Of a stretch of DNA of 28,625 nt, positions 15,710-22,574 are shown in pieces (positions within the stretch are counted from its first letter, which is position 1; the number at the start of each line of letters is the position of its first letter). The stretch covers positions 1 to 28,625 of the IMG/VR virus record IMGVR_UViG_3300036766_001577. One strand, given 5' to 3'. This stretch comes from a virus. A program made the position numbers and the translations under genes. The notes below the pieces were generated by a model. It had not been told where the DNA came from and made no database searches. It worked only from the letters and a program-made list of their open reading frames with translations.

Positions 15710-16253
15710 CCGGTCCCTCCTCGTCCGCCGCGCGCCGCGCCGGCCGTGTGCTCAGGACGACCTGCACCTCCAGGGGGGCGTCGTCCTCGTCCCCGCCCGT
15801 GAGGGCGAGCTTGTCCCGCCGCCCCCACTTCTTGGGATCCCGCCGCTCCAGCCGCCACGCCGCCGCCGGCCAATGGGCCTTGTCCGCCGCCGCCGCTCCA
15901 ATGTGGAGCACGTCGGTGATCTCCGCGTGCGCCAGCGCCTTTTCTACTGCGTGGGAAAAGTCCGCGTGCGGACTCTCGGTATCCGCCAGCCGGTCCGCCC
16001 GGCCCCGCTTGAGCCAGTCGTACAGCGTCGTCTTGTCCACACCCGCGTACGCCGCCGCCGTCTCGGCATAGTTCCCCGCCCGGACCATCTGCACGAGGCT
16101 CTCCTGCACCTCGGGCGTGAGCTTCGTCGGCCGGCCGAGAGGTCGGGGCGTGAGCGCCGCCGGCACCGGTGGGGCCGGGGCCGCCGGCGGCGCGCGCCGC
16201 CGGCGGCGTGCCTTCGCCTTCTTCGTTTTCTTCACGGAGCGCCGGGCCGTCAC
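15681..16253 (-). CDS. terS: Terminase small subunit 1
   Basis: A 190-residue protein. A basic, Pro/Ala-rich N-terminus leads into a helix-turn-helix (GRPTKLTPEVQESLVQMVRAGNYAETAAAYAGVDKTTLYDWLKRG) typical of small terminases, which recognise the packaging site. It is followed by FSHAVEKALAHAEITDVLHIG and AAWRLERRDPKKWG, also seen in this class. The acidic tail may be disordered. Start GTG at 16253 overlaps the Mom-like gene stop by four bases (GTGA). Its neighbours, a ParB-DUF4417 gene and large terminase 1, make the pairing clear. Confidence 0.8.
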   Translation of the reverse strand: MTARRSVKKTKKAKARRRRRAPPAAPAPPVPAALTPRPLGRPTKLTPEVQESLVQMVRAGNYAETAAAYAGVDKTTLYDWLKRGRADRLADTESPHADFSHAVEKALAHAEITDVLHIGAAAADKAHWPAAAWRLERRDPKKWGRRDKLALTGGDEDDAPLEVQVVLSTRPARRAADEEGPDDGGTQDGP

Positions 16254-17143
16254 TCAACGCCTGGCACGGGGGGGGGGAGCGCCGGGGTCGGGGTTGAACC
16301 GCCCTCTCCTACCCGGCTGGTAGGCGCATCGGACACGATGCTTCCGGCGCTGGGTCCCTGCCCACGGTACATGGTCGCCCCCATCTCCGCAATCTTCGAG
16401 AACGGCAGCACCGGCACCGTGAGCCGCGCGCGCGCCGTGGGGTCGAGGAAGTAGAGGTAGCGGAGCTGGAAGCCGGGCAGCGGACGGAAGCCCGCCGCCT
16501 TGTACGCGCGCATCGAGGCCGCCCCGCGTGAACTCTCGAGGTGCACGCCTTTCGTCACCGTCGTGCGGTCGATGATTTCCCGCTCGCGCAATTGCATCTG
16601 GTGCGACGTGGCTGCCGTCCGGTTCACCACCACCGGCACCGCGGCCGTGGTCTTGTGGGCGTGCACGCTCAGTTTCGCCACCGTCTCCCCACCCGGCCCG
16701 ACCCACAGCGACGTGTTCCGCCGGATCCCGGTCAGCACGAAGCCGCTGGCCCGGTAAATCGTGCCGTCGCCCGACTGCGTGGCGTCAGCGAAGCTCACGA
16801 CCCACTGCACGTGCGGGGCGTGCCGGCGCAGGAGGCGCATCGCCACAGCCAGGGCGCGGCTCTCGCTGTTGCGGGGCAACGCGTCCGAGAACGCGAGCCG
16901 GTTCAGCTCGAGGAAGCCGTTCCAGGGCGTGCCCTCCACGAGGCCCACGAGCTTGCGCTTGTCGAGCGACGGCCCAAAGGACATCACACCTTCACAGCGG
17001 CCCCCCAGGAACACGCCGAGATGGAGCTGGGAGTTGCGGACGAACTTGCGGCTGTAGTGCCACTGCACCGTGAGCCGGCGCGCGGCGGTGCTGGCGATCG
17101 GCTGGACGCGCAGGTCCTTGACGCCCTTCACGCGCGGCTCCAT
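16250..17143 (-). CDS. Mom-like DNA modification enzyme (GNAT family)
   Basis: A 297-residue protein of the phage Mu Mom type. Recognisable parts are VQWHYSRKFVR (about 27-37), GRCEGVMSFG, FLELNRLAFSD (about 77-87), WVVSFADATQSGDGTIYRASGFVLTG (about 114-139), and the C-terminal RYLYFLDPTARARL. Mu Mom adds a methylcarbamoyl group to adenine N6 and protects phage DNA from restriction. The ATG at 17143 lies 16 bases inside the ParB-like gene's end, with AAGGC before it. The extreme C-terminus contains a ten-base C tract (minus strand), so a slip there would change only the last few residues. The substrate base is not shown by the sequence. Confidence 0.75.
   Translation of the reverse strand: MEPRVKGVKDLRVQPIASTAARRLTVQWHYSRKFVRNSQLHLGVFLGGRCEGVMSFGPSLDKRKLVGLVEGTPWNGFLELNRLAFSDALPRNSESRALAVAMRLLRRHAPHVQWVVSFADATQSGDGTIYRASGFVLTGIRRNTSLWVGPGGETVAKLSVHAHKTTAAVPVVVNRTAATSHQMQLREREIIDRTTVTKGVHLESSRGAASMRAYKAAGFRPLPGFQLRYLYFLDPTARARLTVPVLPFSKIAEMGATMYRGQGPSAGSIVSDAPTSRVGEGGSTPTPALPPPVPGVE
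16268..16277. repeat. Ten-base G tract (C tract in the Mom-like gene)
   Basis: Ten consecutive G on the plus strand, within the last codons of the Mom-like gene, encoding PPP of PALPPPVPGVE. It is long enough to slip in replication or to be misread by sequencing. A one-base change would alter only the end and the overlap with small terminase 1. Confidence 0.85.
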
Positions 17144-17838
17144 GCCTTGACCGCCGCGTCCACGAGGCGCGCGAGCGCGTTCCCGTTGCTGTTCTCGTTC
17201 CCCGTGTCGCCGAAGCTCCCGCGCCCCTTCGCCGCCACGAGGCCGGCCCGCACCCGCTCCGCCTGGTCCCGGTGCAGAGTAAACATCATCTGCTCGAACT
17301 CGCCCTTGGGGCCGGTCGGCAACGTGTCGAACGCCTCGATGCCGAGGCCTTCGACCTTCAACTTCCGTAGCAGCGCGTCCACGTCGTCGGCGTCGTAGCC
17401 CGTGCCCGGCAACCCCGCCTCCCCAACCGCCTGGAGCAGCTCTGCGAGCTGGGCTTCGTCGTACGACGCCAGGTCCGACGTGCGGTTGTCCGCCAGCGCA
17501 TACGCGACAGCCTCGGCGTCGTCGGTGTCGGCCGCGTTCACCGCGACCGCCCGCCAGCCCAGCGCCTGCGCCGCCTGCCACGTGTGATTGCCCGCGATGA
17601 TGAGACCGGTGGACCGCTGCACGACGAGCGGCTTCCGTTGCCCGAAGCGCGTGAGCGCCTGGCTCAACGCGCCGACGTCGCCCTGTCGGGGATTCCCGGG
17701 CCAGGGATGCACGTCGTCAATCGGCACCGCGAGCGCCTCGAGGTCGGGGTCCAGCCGCTCGGGACCGCGCTCGGTGGGCAGCCGCCGCACGAACCCCGGC
17801 GCGGCCTTCTTCGGAGCGGCGCGCCGGCGCGGGGTCAC
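17128..17838 (-). CDS. ParB/Srx-like nuclease-domain protein
   Basis: A 236-residue protein with a ParB/sulfiredoxin-like N-terminal domain: PIDDVHPWPGNPRQGDVGALSQALTRFGQRKPLVV, then LIIAGNHTWQAAQALGW and VAYALADNRTSDLASYDEAQLAELL. In place of the ParB G-E-R-R box it has GNHT, common in the phage versions. The C-terminal half is helical and charged with no recognised domain. GTG start at 17838 overlaps the RuvC-like gene stop (GTGA). It lies between a RuvC-like nuclease and the Mom-like gene, with a second ParB domain beside terminase 1 and a third in the 543-residue protein at 20328-21959. Confidence 0.7.
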   Translation of the reverse strand: MTPRRRAAPKKAAPGFVRRLPTERGPERLDPDLEALAVPIDDVHPWPGNPRQGDVGALSQALTRFGQRKPLVVQRSTGLIIAGNHTWQAAQALGWRAVAVNAADTDDAEAVAYALADNRTSDLASYDEAQLAELLQAVGEAGLPGTGYDADDVDALLRKLKVEGLGIEAFDTLPTGPKGEFEQMMFTLHRDQAERVRAGLVAAKGRGSFGDTGNENSNGNALARLVDAAVKAWSRA

Positions 17839-18437
17839 GCGGGACGCCGCAGCGCACCCGGCACGGCAAACAACCGTGCGGCCGTGTTATGCGCCCACCA
17901 GTGCGCCAGCACGGCCGCCATGCACACGTGTTCGCTGGACGTCGAGAGCTCCTGAGGAAGCAGCCGCCGGCCGAACTGGATCGCCACTTCACGCCGCGTG
18001 GCCCGCGCCCCTTCCCCTCGCACGCGCGGGTAGTAGCGGCCCACCGGCACTGTCAGCACGCGTCCGGCACGGACGTCGGCCGAGAAGCGCGCCGCGGCCG
18101 TGCTCGCGATTGCACCGAACGCCGCACCGAGGACATGCGTGGTCTTCGGCAGGCGGCGCGCGTGGTCCGATTGAAAGAAGGGGTCTTCGATCACCACGTA
18201 CACGTCGGGCGCGGGCGCGCCCCGCCGCCCCCGAGCCATGTCGAGCCACGTTTCCGTCGCCTCGCGGAGCGCCGCCAGCCGCAACGCCAGGGGGTCCTGG
18301 TCGGACGTCATGACGGTGCCACCCTCCAGGAACGCGAGGCGGCCGAAACCGAGGATGTCGGCGGTGAGGAAGCCGGTATGGGTAAGGCTGGGGTCCACCG
18401 CGAGCAGCCGGGGGCGGACCGGGGCGCCGTGGCTCAT
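17835..18437 (-). CDS. RuvC-like Holliday-junction resolvase family protein
   Basis: A 200-residue RNase H-fold protein. The first catalytic Asp is in LLAVDPSLTHTGFL (Asp15), followed by a glycine hairpin; VYVVIEDPFF gives the second acidic residue (Glu84); a further acidic position may be in SSEHVCMAAVLAHWW. It resembles phage RuvC-like enzymes that resolve branched DNA before packaging. The last motif is not a clean D-x-x-D-A, so activity is not certain. The ATG at 18437 was chosen; an upstream TTG at 18476 would lengthen it. The upstream gene stops 62 bases away. Confidence 0.65.
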   Translation of the reverse strand: MSHGAPVRPRLLAVDPSLTHTGFLTADILGFGRLAFLEGGTVMTSDQDPLALRLAALREATETWLDMARGRRGAPAPDVYVVIEDPFFQSDHARRLPKTTHVLGAAFGAIASTAAARFSADVRAGRVLTVPVGRYYPRVRGEGARATRREVAIQFGRRLLPQELSTSSEHVCMAAVLAHWWAHNTAARLFAVPGALRRPA

Positions 18438-18499
18438 GGCGCCAAGATGGGACCACGGCGGGCGGAACGCAAGCAACGCGCCCCGCCCACCGCACTACC

Positions 18500-18799
18500 C
18501 TACCAGAGCCGCACCTTGACCCTGGTACCCTGCGGAGTGATCGACATCGGGACAGTGGCCATGTCCGCCTCGATGGTCACTTCGGCGGGGTCGATGAACG
18601 TCACTTCGGTCCAGAGACCGCCCGGCACCTTGCGACTGCGCACCACGAACTCCTGGAGGTGGCCGCTCGCCGGCCAGTGCTCCGCCCGGCAACTCGGATG
18701 TGGTGTGACGGCCCGCACGCGACGGGGTGGCGCATGGGGCGCCCGACACTTCGGATGGCGGCGAGGCGAACGTGGCGACCGCTTGCCTCGTGGTGGCAT
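18500..18799 (-). CDS. Small basic hypothetical protein
   Basis: A 99-residue protein. The first 45 residues are very basic (PPRGKRSPRSPRRHPKCR), and the last 45 look beta (EFVVRSRKV, TEVTFIDPAEVTIEAD, RVKVRLW). No domain is recognised. ATG at 18799 begins directly after the stop of the gene upstream; stop is TAG. The basic N-terminus could bind nucleic acid. Confidence 0.5.
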   Translation of the reverse strand: MPPRGKRSPRSPRRHPKCRAPHAPPRRVRAVTPHPSCRAEHWPASGHLQEFVVRSRKVPGGLWTEVTFIDPAEVTIEADMATVPMSITPQGTRVKVRLW

Positions 18800-19138
18800 C
18801 TACTTCTTCCCTCCCTTCTTCGGCGGCTTCTTCTTCGAGCGCCCGCTGCCCAGGAGCCCGAGCACCCGCGCCTTCGTCGGTGCCGGCGGCTCCGCAGCCG
18901 GGGCGTCGTGCACCTCCGGCCGCAGCCCGAGCTGCTCCGCGAACGCCGGCACGATGCGCTCCATGATGTACGTCGCCCGCAGCTCCAACTGCCGGGCCGC
19001 GCCGTCCTCGCCGAGGTCCGTGAGGCCCTTGGCCTTCTGGCGCAGGTTGCCCGCGTGGAGCGTGACCGCCTTGGCCACCAGTGCGCGGTCCTTGGCGCTG
19101 AGGCCTTCGAGCGTAGGCGGGTTGAGCGTGAGGTCCAT
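18800..19138 (-). CDS. Hypothetical protein, Lys-rich C-terminus
   Basis: A 112-residue helical protein (LSAKDRALVAKAVTLHAGN, AARQLELRATYIMERIV) ending in a lysine/glycine-rich tail (SKKKPPKKGGKK). No domain is recognised. ATG at 19138; AAGGAG lies about 13 bases upstream, a long spacing. It stops in TAG directly before the next gene's ATG. The tail suggests DNA or RNA contact. Confidence 0.5.
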   Translation of the reverse strand: MDLTLNPPTLEGLSAKDRALVAKAVTLHAGNLRQKAKGLTDLGEDGAARQLELRATYIMERIVPAFAEQLGLRPEVHDAPAAEPPAPTKARVLGLLGSGRSKKKPPKKGGKK

Positions 19139-19140
19139 CG

Positions 19141-19944
19141 TCACAGGGAAGCTCCTTTGTGTGAGGGGGTCCCGCTCGGCACGGGCAGGCCGCGCCCGAG
19201 CATCCGCGCGGCCGTGCGGCGCCGCGTCGCCAACAGCTCCTTGTCGCCCCACCGCTCCACGGCACGGTGGTATTCCTCGAGCAGCCCGAGCTGGCCGAGA
19301 TAGTTCCAGACGGACTTCTCCTTGACGCCGACCTCGGCTGCCATCTCGGCCACGGTCCGTCGCAACGCGAACCGCGCGCGATACCAGGCCGGATCCCGCG
19401 CCCACGGCGAGGGAACCGCGCGCCCCTTGGCAAGCAGGCCCAGGACCTCGGCCGCGTGGCTGACGGCGGTTGGCGTGCACCCGAGCTGCCGCGCGACCTT
19501 CACGAGGCTGCCCCGGCCGTTGAGGCGAGCGCGGAGCCAGCCGGGCTCGTAGAGCTTCGGGAACTTCGGGCGCCGCAGCCGCGCCGCCTCGTACGGCGTG
19601 CGCGCCACGTGCAGGCCCCACTTCCGCAGGTGGTACAGGGCGGCGTGCGACACGATGCCGGCGGCCTGCGCCATCGCATACTGCGTCATCCCGGCACGGA
19701 CGCGCGCGACCCACCACGCCTTCGTGTTGTGCGCGTACTGCGCCGGGTCGGTGATCACCCCGAGGCGCCTGGCCCACTGGCGCACGGAGTGAACTTCGCA
19801 GCCCAGCGCTGCGGCGGCTTCACCAGGCGCCTTCCCCTGCGTCAGCAGCAGCCGGCGCAGGACCGCCTCGCTCATCCAGGGCCGGTTCTGCTTCGGCGGC
19901 TCGATGTCGTGCCGCCGCCGCCACATCGCCACCGACTGCACCAT
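19141..19944 (-). CDS. Tandem helix-turn-helix protein, 3' part of a frameshifted gene
   Basis: A 267-residue open frame made of at least four repeats of about 40-45 residues, each a helix-turn-helix. Units: EAVLRRLLLTQGKAPGEAAAALGCEVHSVRQWARRLG; GMTQYAMAQAAGIVSHAALYHLRKWG; GWLRARLNGRGSLVKVARQLGCTPTAVSHAAEVLG; AWYRARFALRRTVAEMAAEVGVKEKSVWNYLGQLG. A fifth starts in the upstream frame. The nominal ATG at 19944 has only weak ribosome-site support. Its N-terminus (MVQSVAMWRRRHDI) is the second half of a repeat whose first half is in the other frame, so the two frames probably belong to one gene joined by a -1 shift near 19963-19970. Likely a DNA-binding regulator. Confidence 0.6.
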   Translation of the reverse strand: MVQSVAMWRRRHDIEPPKQNRPWMSEAVLRRLLLTQGKAPGEAAAALGCEVHSVRQWARRLGVITDPAQYAHNTKAWWVARVRAGMTQYAMAQAAGIVSHAALYHLRKWGLHVARTPYEAARLRRPKFPKLYEPGWLRARLNGRGSLVKVARQLGCTPTAVSHAAEVLGLLAKGRAVPSPWARDPAWYRARFALRRTVAEMAAEVGVKEKSVWNYLGQLGLLEEYHRAVERWGDKELLATRRRTAARMLGRGLPVPSGTPSHKGASL

Positions 19945-20327
19945 GCACCCGAGGTCCTGTCGCTGCGCCGGAGCTGCTCGAACTGGCGGTGCATCCACGC
20001 CGGATCGCGCAGGACCTCCATCCGGACCTTCCCGCGGAACGGGCGCCGTTCCTCTTTGAGCTTGACCCGCTTGCAGCGGGCACAGAGGGCGAGCGCGGCG
20101 ATCGCCGGCGGCTCCACATCGCCGGCCGGGGCCTCGGGCTGGAGCGCGAGCGCCGCGAGCCCGAGGTCGAGCGCACGGTTGCCGGGCGCCTCGCCGAGGA
20201 GGCGGCGGAGCGCCGCGTGCACGACGCGGGGCCGCACCGCCCGGTCCGGCACGGTCCACGCCTCGCGCACGGCGTACGCGACGGCATCCACGATGACGCC
20301 GCGCACGCCGAACGTGGGGGACGGCAT
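19872..20327 (-). CDS. 5' half of the split tandem helix-turn-helix gene
   Basis: A 151-residue open frame. Residues 1-90 are helical; ALCARCKRVKL holds a Cys pair that may bind metal; LRDPAWMHRQFEQLRR begins a helix-turn-helix repeat. After this point the frame turns into low-complexity Gly/Arg sequence (WRCGGGGTTSSRRSRTG) that looks non-native, while the neighbouring frame continues the repeat as DLGCMVQSVAMWRRR. One missing base near 19963-19970 would explain both. ATG at 20327 begins directly after the ParB stop. True as a gene; its last 40 residues as given are doubtful. Confidence 0.55.
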   Translation of the reverse strand: MPSPTFGVRGVIVDAVAYAVREAWTVPDRAVRPRVVHAALRRLLGEAPGNRALDLGLAALALQPEAPAGDVEPPAIAALALCARCKRVKLKEERRPFRGKVRMEVLRDPAWMHRQFEQLRRSDRTSGAWCSRWRCGGGGTTSSRRSRTGPG

Positions 20328-21959
20328 CTAGCCGTGCCGTCCCTTCTTCGCCTTCGGGGCCTTGGCCTTCTTCGCGTGCTTGGCCTCGAGCTCACGGCGG
20401 ACCGCCTTCACGTCCACCTTGAGCGGCTTCGCCAGCGCCAGCAGCACGTCCTCGTGCCGCCCGTACGGGGCGTCCTCCGAGTACCGCGCGGCTCCGATCT
20501 CCAGCAACAGCACCGCCGCCTGTTCGAGCGTCCGCGCCTTGCGGAACTCCTGGGCCAGCGCGTCCTGCTCGAAGCGCGGCTTGCCGAGCGGGTTGCCGGT
20601 GGCTTCGGCCGTGCGCCGCCGGCACATCTGCTGCAGGGTGTCGTGCCACGTGTGTTCCATCAGGTCGGGCACCACGAGCGGCAACAGCTTCACCGCCCGC
20701 GCCGGCGCAGCCGCCAGCTTCCGCATCACCTCACAGTAGAGCCCGAACCGCACGGCGCGGTCCCGGTTCTGCTGTTTGCGCTTCGCGCTGTCGAGTGTCG
20801 CCGCCCGCTTCTCCGCCGGCGAGAAGTTGCGGTCCCGCTCGGCGCGGGGCATGTGGGTCTTGCACTTCGCCCCACCCAGGCAGATAGGCAGCACCGTCCC
20901 CGCCTTGAGCCGGCCGCTCCCCTGCACGCGATAGCCGCCGTAGTATCGGCCCGCGGGCACGACCACGACGCCGAGGGTCCGGTACGTACAGGCCCCCGCG
21001 CCCGCTGGCCGCCACGTCTCCCCGACATGCACCTCCTTCCGCAGGATCAATCCCGCACTGGCTTCGGTCCACTCCGTCGCCTCCGTCACGAACGCCGCGT
21101 GCGTGTCCTGCTGGCGCGCCGTCGTGAGCGCGGCCGCGTAGAACGCGCCGAGCTTCGCCATCCAACAGGCGCCGTCCGTGCAGCGGGCGTCCTTCGGCCG
21201 CACGATGCCCGCGAACAGGCCCGGGTCGGCCGCGTTGTTCGTCGCCTTCGCACAGGCCGTACAGGCGCCCGCGTCCGACAGGAGCGTGGCGCTGTCCAGC
21301 GCCCACAGGGCGTCGGCCAGGGTGCGGGTCTTCCCGGCCAGCACATCCCGCAAGCGGTAGATGCTCGGCACCTCCACGTGCCGCCCCTGTGCGTCCGGCG
21401 CGTCGAACCCCCCGCGTCCGGTGACCGTCCGGACTTCCTGCTTCAAGACCTCGTACTGCACGGCGGCCGAGAACAGCGCCAACGCGAGGCAGTGGTCGAG
21501 AGGTAGCGCCCCAGCCTCGTACAGCTTGCGGGCCTCGGGCACGAGGTGACGGAGCCGGAGCCGGCTCACCACGTGCCGCACCGTGCGACCCGCGATGTGG
21601 GCCACCGTCGCCGTCGTGGCGCCCGGCCGCGCCAACCGTTCGCCGTAACTGTCGGCCTCCTGGAACGGCGTCAGGTCCTCGCGCTGGAGGTTCTCGATGA
21701 GCTGAACGTCGGCCGCCTCGTCGTCTGTCAGCTCGAGCACCCGGCAGGAGACCGCGTCCAGTTGGAGCTTCACGGCGGCCGCCAGGCGGCGGTTGCCGGC
21801 GACCACCTCGTACGCCCCCTCGGGACGCGGGAGCGGCCGCACGATGAGCGGTTGGAGGATGCCCGCTTCCGCGATGTTCGCGGCCAGCGCGGCGACGTCG
21901 AGCTTCTCAGGCCCGCGTGCGTTGTGCGCGGACGGCCGCAGGAACGCCGTGCCGACCAA
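20328..21959 (-). CDS. ParB-family protein, nominal TTG start after an in-frame amber
   Basis: A 543-residue protein. The ParB N-terminal domain is clear: LRPSAHNARGPEKLDVAALAANIAEAGILQPLIVRP, then AYEVVAGNRRLAAAV (the ParB box) and VQLIENLQREDLTPFQEADSY. A ParB helix-turn-helix follows near VAHIAGRTVRHVVSRLRLRHLV. A middle part has several cysteines (ACTACAKAT, CTDGACW) that may bind metal, and the end is Lys/Ala-rich. Similar proteins occur in plasmids and phages in partition or regulation. The nominal start is TTG at 21959. A far better start, ATG at 22040 with AAGGAGG eight bases upstream, is in the same frame but separated by a TAG at 21975-21977. No ParA is visible. Confidence 0.75.
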   Translation of the reverse strand: MVGTAFLRPSAHNARGPEKLDVAALAANIAEAGILQPLIVRPLPRPEGAYEVVAGNRRLAAAVKLQLDAVSCRVLELTDDEAADVQLIENLQREDLTPFQEADSYGERLARPGATTATVAHIAGRTVRHVVSRLRLRHLVPEARKLYEAGALPLDHCLALALFSAAVQYEVLKQEVRTVTGRGGFDAPDAQGRHVEVPSIYRLRDVLAGKTRTLADALWALDSATLLSDAGACTACAKATNNAADPGLFAGIVRPKDARCTDGACWMAKLGAFYAAALTTARQQDTHAAFVTEATEWTEASAGLILRKEVHVGETWRPAGAGACTYRTLGVVVVPAGRYYGGYRVQGSGRLKAGTVLPICLGGAKCKTHMPRAERDRNFSPAEKRAATLDSAKRKQQNRDRAVRFGLYCEVMRKLAAAPARAVKLLPLVVPDLMEHTWHDTLQQMCRRRTAEATGNPLGKPRFEQDALAQEFRKARTLEQAAVLLLEIGAARYSEDAPYGRHEDVLLALAKPLKVDVKAVRRELEAKHAKKAKAPKAKKGRHG

Positions 21960-22359
21960 AGTGATCGGCGCGGCCTAGACGCGGTCCGCCAACGTCGGCG
22001 CCGCGGTCGGCGAGGGAGTAGCAGCTTGCGAACGTGCCATCGGTACTGCCTCCTTGGGAAATGGCGGGGTCCAGCCCTTCGGTGAGCAACGCGAGCGCGC
22101 GCCCCACGCGATCGTACGCGTCGGAGGACACGTGCCCATGCCAGCCCGGCCCGCCGCTGGTGAACTGACAGCCGGTCGCGGCCAGGAACAACGCCCGCCC
22201 GACCGGGCGGGCCAGACGGCTCGTCAACGCCACGCAGCCCGCGCACGGCCCGCCGTTCCCATGCAGGCACAAGCGCCGCGCCAGCGCACGAGCGAACTCC
22301 TTCCCCACGCGCTCCGGCGTGCAGCGCGCGTGGTCGAGCATCCCATCGGCGGCGCTCAT
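21907..22359 (-). CDS. Hypothetical protein overlapping the ParB start
   Basis: A 150-residue protein with no recognised domain; the middle is Cys-containing (RRLCLHGNGGPCAGCVALTSR) and helical, with VGRALFLAATGC. ATG at 22359 overlaps the stop of the small gene upstream (ATGA). Its end overlaps the ParB ribosome site and leader by 134 bases, far more than the 1-29 bases seen elsewhere. This suggests its true stop was lost, or that the last 45 residues are not native. Treat the C-terminus with caution. Confidence 0.5.
   Translation of the reverse strand: MSAADGMLDHARCTPERVGKEFARALARRLCLHGNGGPCAGCVALTSRLARPVGRALFLAATGCQFTSGGPGWHGHVSSDAYDRVGRALALLTEGLDPAISQGGSTDGTFASCYSLADRGADVGGPRLGRADHFGRHGVPAAVRAQRTRA
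21975..22040 (-). other. ParB leader: in-frame ATG with strong RBS, then TAG
   Basis: ATG at 22040 with AAGGAGG at 22049-22055 opens 21 codons (MARSQAATP...LADRV) in the same frame as ParB and then meets TAG. After the TAG the frame reads AAPITLVGTAFLRPS into the ParB domain with no other stop. A CAG-to-TAG change would give LADRVQAAPITL. So the ParB protein is either started again at TTG, read through, or the TAG is a mutation or a base error. Confidence 0.75.
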
Positions 22360-22574
22360 GCCGTCCGCCGCTGGGCCAAGAGGGACCGCGCGGCCGTGAA
22401 CGAGCCGAAGCGGTAGTAGTACGCCTTCACCCCGGGGCCGCCGTACCGCGCCGCGGCCGCAACGTCCCGCGTCGTCGCGGGCCGACCGAGCGCGTGGTCG
22501 AGCGCCAGGAGGTAGCCGAGGAGCGCGGCGTTGAACCGTCCTTCTCGTCTAAGCCGCAGGCAATAGGCCGGCAC
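22356..22574 (-). CDS. Small homing-endonuclease-associated repeat protein
   Basis: A 72-residue protein with one motif resembling the homing endonuclease-associated repeat: ALLGYLLALDHALGRPATTRDVAAAARYGGPG, then AYYYRFGSFTAARSLLAQ. That repeat binds DNA as a helix-turn-helix-like unit. The start is a GTG at 22574, decided by a near-perfect AAAGGAGG seven bases upstream, and lies 26 bases inside the winged-helix gene's end. No catalytic domain is attached, so a DNA-binding accessory role is likely. Confidence 0.6.
   Translation of the reverse strand: MPAYCLRLRREGRFNAALLGYLLALDHALGRPATTRDVAAAARYGGPGVKAYYYRFGSFTAARSLLAQRRTA

Noticed and set aside
21975-21977. Genome-wide recoding of TAG
   Set aside because: TAG is the normal stop of several clear genes in this window, including large terminase 1 and the decoration gene.
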